Source: Acetatifactor muris
GTDB taxonomy: Bacteria > Bacillota > Clostridia > Lachnospirales > Lachnospiraceae
NCBI GenBank assembly: GCA_023664365.1
Contig: JAMPFR010000005.1
Location: 30,648 to 94,647 of the forward strand
Direction of reading: 5' to 3'
Length of the DNA: 64,000 bases
In this document: piece after piece, positions 26,928-35,351 of the stretch
How the letters are laid out: each line of letters starts with the position of its first letter
Numbering within the stretch: position 1 is the stretch's first letter
Program-made: the position numbers and the translations under genes
The notes under the pieces: model-generated
What the model saw: the letters and a program-made list of their open reading frames with translations, nothing else
The model's database searches: none
Told to the model about the DNA's origin: nothing

Positions 26928-26965
26928 TTTTGATTAATTTTAGCTAAATTTTAACTTCAGCAAAG

Positions 26966-28330
26966 TCACTCCGCTGTTCCGCTTGTCATCAGCCCCAGCA
27001 GATTGAATACACTGCCTGTGGAATCCTCTACCCGGCGGATCTCCACCTGATGAGCCGCCTCCTCCCCGGAGGCATAGACCTCAGCCGTCATAATGGCGTT
27101 GCCCCAGCCTCCCGAAAAGTCGGCATTGATGGTCTGCACATGTTCTCCGTCCACCAGCACCTCAAACTGTCCGCTTTTTCCGTCCGTGGTGGCATAATAG
27201 AGGATTCCCAGCCTGCTGAAGGAAGCCGTAAACACAATGCCTCCTTCTCCGTCGCAGCTCCAGCCCTTTGGAAATTCCCCACAGATCTGTTGTTCAGAGA
27301 AATCCCCCAGCTCCTCCGGCACAATGTCATCGCTGTCCAGGATACGGGCATTACCGTAGACTCTTTTTGTCAGCACAGACAGATTGCTCCCGTCCGGTTC
27401 GCCTAAATCCCTGCGCACCTCATAGACGCCGTTCAGGTAATTCCACAGGATTTCCCCTGTCACCGCATGCCCCAGGGCGGAAGGATGCACCTGGTCTCCC
27501 GACAGCTCCTGATCGGAAAAGCGCCCCGTCTCCATCATGTCCGCTATCACATTGCCATAGCTCACCATGGGGACGCTGTAATGAAATCCTGCCAGAACAT
27601 GATTCCCCTGGGCGGAGGCCCCGTTTGTCTGGGCCATGAACAAAAGCATTACCGCGGGCCCGCTGTCCGCCTCCAACAGATTATAAATCAGATTATCATA
27701 GGAAATTTTATGAAAATTATCGTCTCCGTCGTTTACCGAAAATTCCACCAGCACCAGATCCGGATCGTATTCCAGCACATCCTGCGCCAGCCGGTGCACC
27801 CCCAGATAGGAGTCCGTTCCGCCGATACCCGCATTTACAAATTGAAAGGACGTATCCGGGAACCGCTCCTGCCACCACCGGAAAAAGAGCTCCGCATATG
27901 GCTTTTTTTCAGGAATTTCGCCGCTTTTCAGCAGTTCGCCGTCCTTTGCGCCGTTGGAGATCGTCCCCTGGGTAATGGAGCCGCCGATGCAGACAATGGT
28001 CACCGGCTCTCCCCCTTCCGCCTTCCGCATCACTGCCCCCAAAGCTCTGTCGTCGCAGTTCTGCCACATATCAGCCAGGGCCATATCCCCTTCTCCCAGG
28101 AAGGCCGTTGGCGCCGCCGGCGCCGGGGAAGCGTCAGCGCCGGCATCCTGTCCGGGCGCAAAACCTTCCGTTTCGGAACTGCCCGGAACGGAAGCTCCCG
28201 CGCCTGTACTGCCCGAAACGACGCTGTCTGCATTCATTTTCCCCGCTTCCGATCCGGCTCCGCCGCAGCCCGTCAAGCTTAAAAGCATACATACTGTCAG
28301 GCATATAGCCCGGTATCCCTTATTTCTCAT
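26966..28330 (-). CDS. Surface SGNH acetylesterase lipoprotein
   Basis: A 454-residue lipoprotein (lipobox LTGC, Cys22) with a low-complexity Ser/Ala/Gly linker to about residue 75. The SGNH hydrolase domain has nucleophile Ser118 in IGGSITQG, NAGIGG, FSVND and a DQVH catalytic pair. A beta-rich C-terminal domain covers about 335-450. Blocks and layout are close to the cytoplasmic CE17-like esterase at 2.6-3.8 kb, suggesting an external counterpart that deacetylates mannan before or during mannanase action. It overlaps the LacI gene stop by 4 nt. Confidence 0.8.
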   Translation of the reverse strand: MRNKGYRAICLTVCMLLSLTGCGGAGSEAGKMNADSVVSGSTGAGASVPGSSETEGFAPGQDAGADASPAPAAPTAFLGEGDMALADMWQNCDDRALGAVMRKAEGGEPVTIVCIGGSITQGTISNGAKDGELLKSGEIPEKKPYAELFFRWWQERFPDTSFQFVNAGIGGTDSYLGVHRLAQDVLEYDPDLVLVEFSVNDGDDNFHKISYDNLIYNLLEADSGPAVMLLFMAQTNGASAQGNHVLAGFHYSVPMVSYGNVIADMMETGRFSDQELSGDQVHPSALGHAVTGEILWNYLNGVYEVRRDLGEPDGSNLSVLTKRVYGNARILDSDDIVPEELGDFSEQQICGEFPKGWSCDGEGGIVFTASFSRLGILYYATTDGKSGQFEVLVDGEHVQTINADFSGGWGNAIMTAEVYASGEEAAHQVEIRRVEDSTGSVFNLLGLMTSGTAE

Positions 28331-29346
28331 CTCCCCCTCACACTCTCTTTCACCACTATACGGCCTTCCACCATGTGGGTTCCGGGACTGAAGGACTCGT
28401 TCGCCATTCGTTTCACCAGAATCTCCACCGCCCGGGCCGCCATCTGCGCCTGATCCACCTCGTAGGTAGTGATGCCCACATCGCAGATTCCCGGATAAAT
28501 ATAATTGTCAAAGCCTACCACGGATATATCCTCAGGTACCCGGTAACCTTCCCGGTACAGCTTCTGAATCAGCTTTCCCGCCGTCAGATCGCAGTTACAG
28601 AAAAAGGCGGTGGGCATTTCCTCCGGCATCAGTATCAGCTCCTCCTGAATGGAGCCGCTGGACACACGCCTGTCGTCCAGCTGCCAGTCCTTTCTCATGG
28701 GAATGCCATGCTCCAGCAGCGCCTTCGCATAGCCGAAGTATCTGTCCGTGATGGAACTGGTGGCAAGCAGGGTTCCCACATAGGCAATTCGGGTATGTCC
28801 CTGTTCAATCAGGTAATTCACCAGGTGATAAGCTCCATAATAGCTGTCGGAAACCACTGCGTCCGTAGCCGGGTCGTCATCCGTAAAATCTATGTAAACC
28901 ACAGGGACAGACTTATTTTCCTTCAGAAGCTTCAAATACCTGCCCGGCATCCTGCCGATGACAATGATGCCATGCACCTTCTGATCTCTTAACAGCTTGG
29001 GCGCTTCCAACTGCTCCTCCATACGGCCGCTCACCACCTCCATCATGGCAAAGCATTCAAAATTCAAAGCACAGATGGAAACCTGCTGATATATCTTCCA
29101 GTAAAAGGATTCATATTTATCCAGATATTCCTCTTCTATCAGCACGCCGATATTGTAGCTCCGCGCTTTACTGACGGCCTGTCTGGCCGCGGAGGGCGGT
29201 CGGTATCCCATCTCGTCCGCCAGCTTTTTTATCCTTTCCCGCATCTCTTCACTGACGCCCTTCTGCCCGGAAAGCGCCTTGGAGACAGTCACCGTGCTGA
29301 CTCCCACCTTCTTTGCAATATCTGCCAGTTTTACCGCCTTCGCCAT
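28327..29346 (-). CDS. LacI-family transcriptional regulator of the mannan locus
   Basis: 339 residues: an N-terminal LacI helix-turn-helix (VKLADIAKKVGVSTVTVSKALSGQKGVSEE, about 6-35) and hinge, then a periplasmic-binding-protein-like effector domain (about 62-339). It lies 3 nt after the alpha-galactosidase gene and overlaps the esterase gene. Likely to bind the shared AT-rich motifs before the GH26 and GH36 genes and to respond to a mannan-derived sugar; both points are inference from position. Confidence 0.9.
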   Translation of the reverse strand: MAKAVKLADIAKKVGVSTVTVSKALSGQKGVSEEMRERIKKLADEMGYRPPSAARQAVSKARSYNIGVLIEEEYLDKYESFYWKIYQQVSICALNFECFAMMEVVSGRMEEQLEAPKLLRDQKVHGIIVIGRMPGRYLKLLKENKSVPVVYIDFTDDDPATDAVVSDSYYGAYHLVNYLIEQGHTRIAYVGTLLATSSITDRYFGYAKALLEHGIPMRKDWQLDDRRVSSGSIQEELILMPEEMPTAFFCNCDLTAGKLIQKLYREGYRVPEDISVVGFDNYIYPGICDVGITTYEVDQAQMAARAVEILVKRMANESFSPGTHMVEGRIVVKESVRGR

Positions 29347-29349
29347 AAG

Positions 29350-31557
29350 TTACTCCCTTTCCGCTACCAGATGAATCAGCTTCGACTGAAAATCCCCCCA
29401 CATTTCCTGTACAGGGATACCCGCATTCATCAGGGTATCTCCACTGTATACTTCACCCGTCTCCTCAATCCTGTACCTTTTGGCGGGATTCAGTCCCGCC
29501 GGCTTTATCATTCTGCTGTGACAGTTGGGACGCCTCAGCACCTGCACAAAGGTAATCAGCGCCTCCTCCTTATCCTTTGACACCACTGCATAACAGTCAT
29601 AAAAACGGTTCTCTCTGTAAGAGGCAATACGATAATAATCGCCCCGTCTCACCAAATCATTGTATTTATGATACAGGGCCACCTGCTCCGGAATCTGCGC
29701 CCTGTCTTCCACGGAAATCTTTGTAATATCCAGCTCATAACCGAAGGTACCGGCCAGGGCAACGTTTCCTCTGGTGGAAAACGGCGTGTTCCTGCCCACC
29801 GTATGGTTAGGGCAGTCCGACACATGGGCGCCCATGGCGGACAACGGATAAATCAGCGCCGTTCCCTCCTGGATAACCAGCCGTTCGATGGCGTCCGTAT
29901 CGTCAGAGCACCATATCTGGGGGCTGTAATAAAGCATCCCCGGATCAAACCTTGCACCGCCGCCGGAACAGTTCTCCAGAAGCAGATTGGGGAATTCCTC
30001 CGTCAGCCGCTCCTGCAGTTCATACACCGCCAATACATAGCGGTGGCTCAGCTCACCCTGATTCTCCCGGCCCAGGTACAGGCTGCCCAGATCCGTCAGC
30101 TGGCGGTTCATATCCCATTTCACATACTCAATATTGGCGCTGTGCAGCACCTCCGCCACGGAACGGTAGACATATTCCAGCACCTCCGGCCTGGTTATAT
30201 CCAGGACAAACTGATTCCTGGAGCGGCAGGGGGTACGATCCGGAATAGCGATTGCCCATTCCGGATGAGCGCGGTACAAGTCGGAGTCCGGCGACACCAT
30301 TTCCGGCTCAAACCAGATGCCGAATTTCAGTCCTATTTTATTCACCTCGTCCACCAGGTGCTTTAAACCGCCCGGGAGCTTGTTTTCATTCACCTTCCAG
30401 TCTCCCAGGCTGGTATTGTCATCGTTCCTGCGTCCGAACCAGCCGTCGTCCATAACCAGCATCTCAATGCCCGCTTTCTTCGCCTCTCCGGCAATGTCCA
30501 GCAGCTTTTCCGTATTGAAGTTAAAATAAGTGGCCTCCCAGTTGTTAATGAGAACGGGGCGTTTTTTATCCCTGTAAGGGCTTCTGATCAAATGATTCCG
30601 ATACAGATCATGGAACGTCCTGCTCATACCGCCCAGCCCCTCCGCCGAATAGGTCAGAATCACCTCCGGCGCCTGAAACACTTCTCCCGGCTTTACCTGA
30701 TAACAGAAATTCTTCGGATGAATCCCCATCTGCACCCGAAGGCTGTCAAACTGCGTTTTTTCCACCTGTGCAAGGAAATTGCCGGAATACACAAAATGAA
30801 AACCGTAGACGCTGCCTCTTTCCTGACCGGCCGTGTCAGACACCAGCGCCATAAAGGGATGCTCCTGATGGGAAGATTCCCCCCTTGTAGAGCTTACGCT
30901 TGTCTTCCCGCAGCCAAGCTCCCGGAATTCCATATGGCGCTCCCTGGCCCAGGATCCGTGGAGGGTCAGCAGCCGGTAATTCTCTCCCTCCGTGTCCGCA
31001 TCCATATCAATACTGGCGGACATAAGCCGGGTAAGAAAAAAGCTCTCCCGAGACACATTTCTCACCGACACGCTTCTGGCTATCACGTCCACATCCGCAA
31101 AAATGCTGTAACGCAGAGTCACCTCCAGTCCAAGCGTCTTATCCGCCCCGTCGATTTCCAGAGTCATGCACTCCTGCTCTCCCCCGAAGGTGGCAGGCAG
31201 TCCCGGCAGCCCCGGCTTGCCCTTAAGAATTCTGTGCCCCTGATATACAATTTCAACCGCGTTATGTCCCCCGGCGTCCAGCACCTCTATTGCGCTCTCC
31301 CGGTAATCCCCCGTATTGCAGCCGGGAAACTCCATGGGAAAGGCGTCAAAGAAAGAGCTTCTGTCCCTGTCGTTCTTTGAAGGCACAAAGGGCGGCTCAC
31401 CCGTCCGCAGCAAATACCCCACGTCACTGTCGCTGATTTTCTTCCCGTAATAAACATGACCGATAAAGCCCTCCTCGTCCGCCAGTCCGATCAGATAACT
31501 GGTGCGGGCCGTATCCAGCTTAAAGATCCTCGCCTGCTCGTCATACAAAATATTCAT
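29350..31557 (-). CDS. GH36 alpha-galactosidase
   Basis: The preferred start is ATG 31557 (MNILYDEQ) because AAAGGGG lies 9 nt before it; a GTG at 31602 would be in the leader hairpin. The 735-residue protein has the N-terminal beta-supersandwich and GH36 barrel, with MVMDDGWFG, nucleophile Asp in VKWDMNRQ, ENCSGGGARFD and the acid/base Asp in CSDDTD. No signal peptide. It removes alpha-1,6-galactose side groups from imported galactomannooligosaccharides. First gene of the GH36-LacI-esterase unit, with a duplicated promoter region and a possible attenuator in the leader. Confidence 0.92.
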   Translation of the reverse strand: MNILYDEQARIFKLDTARTSYLIGLADEEGFIGHVYYGKKISDSDVGYLLRTGEPPFVPSKNDRDRSSFFDAFPMEFPGCNTGDYRESAIEVLDAGGHNAVEIVYQGHRILKGKPGLPGLPATFGGEQECMTLEIDGADKTLGLEVTLRYSIFADVDVIARSVSVRNVSRESFFLTRLMSASIDMDADTEGENYRLLTLHGSWARERHMEFRELGCGKTSVSSTRGESSHQEHPFMALVSDTAGQERGSVYGFHFVYSGNFLAQVEKTQFDSLRVQMGIHPKNFCYQVKPGEVFQAPEVILTYSAEGLGGMSRTFHDLYRNHLIRSPYRDKKRPVLINNWEATYFNFNTEKLLDIAGEAKKAGIEMLVMDDGWFGRRNDDNTSLGDWKVNENKLPGGLKHLVDEVNKIGLKFGIWFEPEMVSPDSDLYRAHPEWAIAIPDRTPCRSRNQFVLDITRPEVLEYVYRSVAEVLHSANIEYVKWDMNRQLTDLGSLYLGRENQGELSHRYVLAVYELQERLTEEFPNLLLENCSGGGARFDPGMLYYSPQIWCSDDTDAIERLVIQEGTALIYPLSAMGAHVSDCPNHTVGRNTPFSTRGNVALAGTFGYELDITKISVEDRAQIPEQVALYHKYNDLVRRGDYYRIASYRENRFYDCYAVVSKDKEEALITFVQVLRRPNCHSRMIKPAGLNPAKRYRIEETGEVYSGDTLMNAGIPVQEMWGDFQSKLIHLVAERE

Positions 31558-31579
31558 ATTGTCATACCCCTTTCCCCAT

Positions 31580-31599
31580 AAAAAGCGGACGTTGTCCGC
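31580..31599 (-). terminator. Terminator-like hairpin in the GH36 leader
   Basis: GCGGAC / GTCCGC (31594-31599 and 31585-31590) with a 3-nt loop, followed on the minus strand by five T and 15 nt later by the GH36 SD. A second hairpin (arms 31620-31627 and 31640-31647, extended by GTGC/GCAC) lies just before it. The arrangement looks like a transcription attenuator. The same hairpins occur in the duplicate at 34317-34336 and 34490-34517. Confidence 0.5.
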
Positions 31600-31681
31600 C
31601 ACTTCCAGTCATGCCTGCCCAAAGAGGTGTGCTATGCACCCTCTTTGACGCCTTAGAAAATCTTCATTCCATTCATACTTT

Positions 31682-31710
31682 ATCATATGGGAAACCTGTT
31701 CGTTTTGAAA
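31682..31710 (-). promoter_or_regulatory. Probable GH36 promoter
   Basis: Minus strand TTTCAA (31705-31710), 17 nt, TATGAT (31682-31687), leaving a leader of about 120 nt that holds the two hairpins. The operator-like 15-mer (31749-31763) and a 13-bp palindrome (ATTTTACTAAAAT, 31731-31743) lie upstream. The match is moderate. Confidence 0.45.
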
Positions 31711-31760
31711 TAGATAAAATCCCCAAATTAATTTTACTAAAATATAGATTTTAACTAATT

Positions 31761-33074
31761 TTAAGTTATTTTAAGCGATTTCACTTCTTCCGGCTTTTCA
31801 TTTCGGTCTAAAATAAGCGTTTCACCCACATCAATGAAATACTCTTCCTCAACAGCGGTCATCGTCACTGTTGCCTTACCATTCTGAAAAGATACTTCCA
31901 TTTCATAACAAGACTGGTCAGAGTCATGATCCGTCTGTGTACAAATCAGAATCCCATTGTCATAATATCCTGTATAATCCATGTATAACGCATTTTGGAG
32001 CAGGAACAGCCCTTTATAAGAACCGTCCTCCTGCCTGCGAACCGTCAAATAGCTTTCATCTCCATCGTTATAGTATTCCCCCGTAATAAAATAGCTCCCG
32101 TCAGCCGCCACATCCGGCATCGCAACAGAAGCATCTACCGGCAGCGCACTCTGAACCGCTGTAAGCAGCTTCCCGGAAGAGCGAATGCCTTCCATGTCAA
32201 CGCCGCACTGCGCAGCCAACTCTGGGAGCCAGGGGAAGATATCATACAGATAGGGAAAAACGGGATTATCCTGGTCTGCGGAACTACTGACCTCAAATAT
32301 ACCCTGCAGAGTGGATACCGCCAAATGTCCGTTCTCCATATAGCCTTTCACCGTATCCGCGAAAGCTGTCATCTGCTCTACCGGAAAGGACACCTCCCGG
32401 TCGACCTCACCATTGGACACAAGATAAAGGGTCATACTGCCAATGTCAAAAACAGATTCATACCCCTCAAAAGAGTAGTACATAGGGCGAATCCCAAACA
32501 CCTTATAGGACATGGTCACAGCATTTTGCTCAGTTTCTACCCAATATCGCATCAAACAAATTATTCCATCAAGTTCAATCACATAATAACACTGTTTTTG
32601 GCCCAAGGTAAGGCGTTCGGAGTGCCCCTCATAGAATAAGTCGTTATATTCTTCCGTATCATCATCTATGGTATACCAAACTTCCTTTTGATCAGACCAC
32701 AGGCTTAGTTCAATATATTCCCCCGAATCATCCTGCAGCCGCCTCATATACAAATCCCCATGAGTGTTCAATTGAAAGGCCGCATAATGAGAACCATTAA
32801 AGAGATTGATTTTCTCGCATATCAGCTTGTATTCCTCAGTCAGGAGCGGGGACGGTTCTTCTGTAGATTCCACAACAGGCTCCGATACAGATTCCTCCCT
32901 GATCTCCTGTCCTGACAAGAGTTCCGATTCCTGCCCTACTGTGGAAAACGTCTCCCGTTCCGCCTCCTGCACTGCCTGCCGCTCAGAAGGGATGGGCGTT
33001 GTATCATCTGAACAAGCCGAAAGCGCTATGCTGATACAGAACAGCAATGCTCCTGCTACAGCTGTTTTATTCAT
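31761..33074 (-). CDS. Lipoprotein of unknown function
   Basis: The start is ATG 33074 (MNKTAVAGALL; AAAGGA upstream), giving 437 residues. Lipobox LSAC is followed by a long acidic Glu/Ser linker (to about residue 75) and a beta-rich region with no motif I recognise. It is more AT-rich than the mannan genes. Its last codons and stop lie inside the duplicated GH36 promoter segment, so it entered or was fused at that repeat. It follows the lysozyme-like gene by about 90 nt, with a hairpin between them. It could be an envelope or immunity partner of that protein; this is speculation from position. Confidence 0.6.
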   Translation of the reverse strand: MNKTAVAGALLFCISIALSACSDDTTPIPSERQAVQEAERETFSTVGQESELLSGQEIREESVSEPVVESTEEPSPLLTEEYKLICEKINLFNGSHYAAFQLNTHGDLYMRRLQDDSGEYIELSLWSDQKEVWYTIDDDTEEYNDLFYEGHSERLTLGQKQCYYVIELDGIICLMRYWVETEQNAVTMSYKVFGIRPMYYSFEGYESVFDIGSMTLYLVSNGEVDREVSFPVEQMTAFADTVKGYMENGHLAVSTLQGIFEVSSSADQDNPVFPYLYDIFPWLPELAAQCGVDMEGIRSSGKLLTAVQSALPVDASVAMPDVAADGSYFITGEYYNDGDESYLTVRRQEDGSYKGLFLLQNALYMDYTGYYDNGILICTQTDHDSDQSCYEMEVSFQNGKATVTMTAVEEEYFIDVGETLILDRNEKPEEVKSLKIT

Positions 33075-33101
33075 CTGATTTTTCCTTTCCACTATACTAA
33101 C

Positions 33102-33151
33102 GTCCGAAAACTGCGCGTACTCTTTTTTCTAAAACACACGCAGTTTCGGAC
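33102..33151 (-). other. Intergenic 16-bp hairpin between the lysozyme-like and lipoprotein genes
   Basis: Arms 33102-33118 (GTCCGAAAACTGCGCGT) and 33136-33151 (ACACGCAGTTTCGGAC) pair over 16 bp with one bulged base. No T tract follows on the minus strand, so this may be a processing or regulatory structure ahead of the lipoprotein SD. Confidence 0.5.
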
Positions 33152-33167
33152 AGATATGTGATTGCAT

Positions 33168-34067
33168 TTATGCCAATGCATTGTAGACTACATCGGCATG
33201 ATCCTTTCGTATACTATTCCATTTGGTTCCTTCAATCTCTTTGCAAAATACTTCTGCGGCATTTTTAATATCATCCTTATCGGTTATTTTCTTCCATGCA
33301 GTCTTATATGAGGATTCCATTTCGCTTCTAAAATGAGCAAACTGTACATTATAGTCGCTGACAGAACTTCCCATAGTGTTTGCCATATCTAAAAGTCCCT
33401 GTTTCCTGGAAGAGTTCGCCCACTGAATAATGCCGTAGGCAATGCCGTCCGTAGCAGAATAAACATAGGTAGTATCTCTCAAGTTATTTGTACCCATTGC
33501 GCCGTCATTAGCGTTGGTAGGAGAAGCACCGCTTTCTTCTATAATATTCCCCATAACACCCGATGCCTGCTTTACCGTCAGTCCCATTCCCATTCTAAGG
33601 AAGGTCCAAGCCCGCGCTACATCCGCTTTTACGGTAGATTCGCTATAATCACTATGGCCTTTCTTTCTCTGCGCCACCGTTGAAAGCTCCGAATCGTTCA
33701 GCGTGTTATTATAAAATGCCACAACTTCGTTCAGTTTTGCCCGCGTCTCCGCATTAGAGCCTCCGTTTATTTGCAGCCCGTAAACTCTCTGGAATTTTTT
33801 GATTGCACGCATACTTTCCGCAGAACCGAGATTACCATCCGTAGCCACAGAAGCGCTGTAGAATCCCAATATTTTTAAATTATTTTGGAACTGGTTGTTC
33901 TCAGCACTTGCAGTAGTTCCCATAACCTGAGCTTTGGTATACAAACCGAGCGCTGAGGTCTGTTCTGTTCCATGCTCATATGTAGCCGCCGGTTCTAACG
34001 CTTGGTTTGCAGAATTGCTTTCTTTCTCCTTTCTTGAACCGGTATATTTGACTATTTGTAGTTTCAT
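33168..34067 (-). CDS. Peptidoglycan-binding and phage-tail-type lysozyme protein without signal peptide
   Basis: 299 residues. A PG_binding_1-type helical domain (about 57-115, NLKILGFY to KLNEVVAFY) precedes a phage tail tip lysozyme-like domain (about 145-299), with WTFLRMGMGLTVKQASGVMGNIIEESG (likely catalytic Glu in EES) and AYGIIQWANSSRKQGLL. It should cut peptidoglycan, yet has no signal peptide or membrane anchor. The best SD in the area (AGGAGG, 34094-34099) serves a different frame starting MGMKINETTNSQIYRFKKGE (ATG 34088). Switching frame within the purine run near 34030 would join the two, so the true N terminus may be broken by a frameshift. Confidence 0.65.
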   Translation of the reverse strand: MKLQIVKYTGSRKEKESNSANQALEPAATYEHGTEQTSALGLYTKAQVMGTTASAENNQFQNNLKILGFYSASVATDGNLGSAESMRAIKKFQRVYGLQINGGSNAETRAKLNEVVAFYNNTLNDSELSTVAQRKKGHSDYSESTVKADVARAWTFLRMGMGLTVKQASGVMGNIIEESGASPTNANDGAMGTNNLRDTTYVYSATDGIAYGIIQWANSSRKQGLLDMANTMGSSVSDYNVQFAHFRSEMESSYKTAWKKITDKDDIKNAAEVFCKEIEGTKWNSIRKDHADVVYNALA

Positions 34068-34168
34068 TAATCTTCATTCCCATAATACTTCCTCCTACCG
34101 TCATTGTACTTTTATCATTCATTTCGTCATCTGGACCGGATAATTTCTTTTTTAGCATTAAATCCAAC

Positions 34169-34294
34169 GCTGATGGTTTTCCCATAATAAACATGGCCGA
34201 TAAAGCCCTCCTCGTCCGCCAGTCCGATCAGATAACTGGTGTGGGTCGTATCCAGCTTAAAGATCCTCGCCTGCTCGTCATACAAAATATTCAT
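34169..34294 (-). pseudogene. Truncated second copy of the GH36 N terminus
   Basis: From ATG 34294 the first residues (MNILYDEQARIFKLDT, then LADEEGFIGHVYYGK) repeat the GH36 start almost exactly. Similarity ends near 34169 (KTIS), after which the frame runs into unrelated sequence. It is a 5' fragment left by the segment duplication and cannot be an enzyme. Confidence 0.85.
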
Positions 34295-34645
34295 ATTGTC
34301 ATACCCCTTTCCCCATAAAAAGCGGACGTTGTCCGCCACTTCCAGTCATGCCTGCGCCGTAGAATTTCTTCACGAAACAACTAAGCCTGAGAATCAGGCT
34401 TTTGGCTGTTGAGCGAAAACTGCCGCAGGGCTGGAAGAATCCGCTTGCAGATTCTTCCCGGAATGACTTAGATTTTCTTAGGCGGCGTCCAAAGAGGTGT
34501 GCTATGCACCCTCTTTGACGCCTTAGAAAATCTTCATTCCGTTCACACTTTATCATATGGGAAACTTGTCCATTTTGAAATAGATAAAATCCACAAATTA
34601 ATTTTAATAAAATATAAATTTTAACTAATTTTAAGTTATTTTAAG
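34169..34645. repeat. Duplicate of the GH36 promoter/leader/5' end (partner 31431-31775)
   Basis: Direct repeats of 345 and 477 bp flank the lipoprotein and lysozyme-like genes. The pair is highly similar throughout except for 133 extra bases in this copy (34356-34488). Those bases supply the left arm of a long imperfect palindrome (34460-34540), of which the GH36 copy keeps only the right half. The extra part also holds AAGCCTGA/TCAGGCTT and GAAGAATC/GATTCTTC hairpins. Confidence 0.9.
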
Positions 34646-34664
34646 TAAAAGAGAGGTCCTTGTC

Positions 34665-35309
34665 TTATTTCAGTTCCATATCCTCATACAGGCTCAAGTC
34701 CTTCACGGCAGCTTTCATGTCCTCGTCCATTTCCAGGACAACTCCCTTAAGCTCCAGCCCCTTGATATTGTGGGCATAAAGCCCGTGGATCCCGCCGCCT
34801 ATGACTCCGTCCCCCTCACAGGGGCGAAGATCGTAGCCATCCGAGATCCATTTTGATTTTTTCTTCAGCCTTACGCTCACATTTTCAAACCGAATATTTT
34901 CTATGGTTTTGCCTTCGCCCGCCCAAAGCAGGATCCCGTTTTCGCCTTCACAGAAAATATCCCGAAAACACACATTCCTGATATGGCCTGCGTTCACGCC
35001 CTGTTTTCTGTCAATGGCAGTAATATAGATTGGCTCCGCACGCCCCCACCATTCCTGGGAAAAGCGTCTGGTTTCGATATGGACATTGGAGACCATCACA
35101 TTTTCCATACAGCCCTTATCCCGAAGCTGTAGAGAAAATCCGCGGTTACTGCGGCTGATAATACAGTTTTCCACAATAATATTTCTAAACGTTGATTCGC
35201 CTTCCGTGCCGAATTTAATGGCGGCGCTTGTAGATACCAGGGTACAGCCGGTGATCAGGATATTTTCGCATGGACCATAGGCCTCGTAGGCCTTTGTGTT
35301 TTTCAGCAC
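34665..35309 (-). pseudogene. GH28-like beta-helix protein, N-terminally truncated
   Basis: 214 residues from a GTG, matching only the C-terminal half of a GH28-type right-handed beta-helix protein (GPCENILITGCTLVSTSAAIKFGTE, NRGFSLQLRDKG, GHIRNVCFRDIFCEG). The open frame continues upstream a few codons (NREHDCIV) and then meets TGA, without the N-terminal half or the full catalytic Asp set. Whole GH28 enzymes are about 450 residues. It follows the beta-helix acyltransferase-like gene at once. Probably the remnant of a pectin- or glycan-degrading gene. Confidence 0.7.
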
Positions 35310-35351
35310 GATACAGTCATGCTCCCGGTTCCCCCCCTTTTCATTGGTAAT

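Noticed and set aside
31558-31602. GTG start at 31602 for GH36, adding 15 residues
   Set aside because: Those codons are the leader hairpin and SD itself, and the ATG at 31557 has a proper SD; the same segment exists in the duplicate without a gene.
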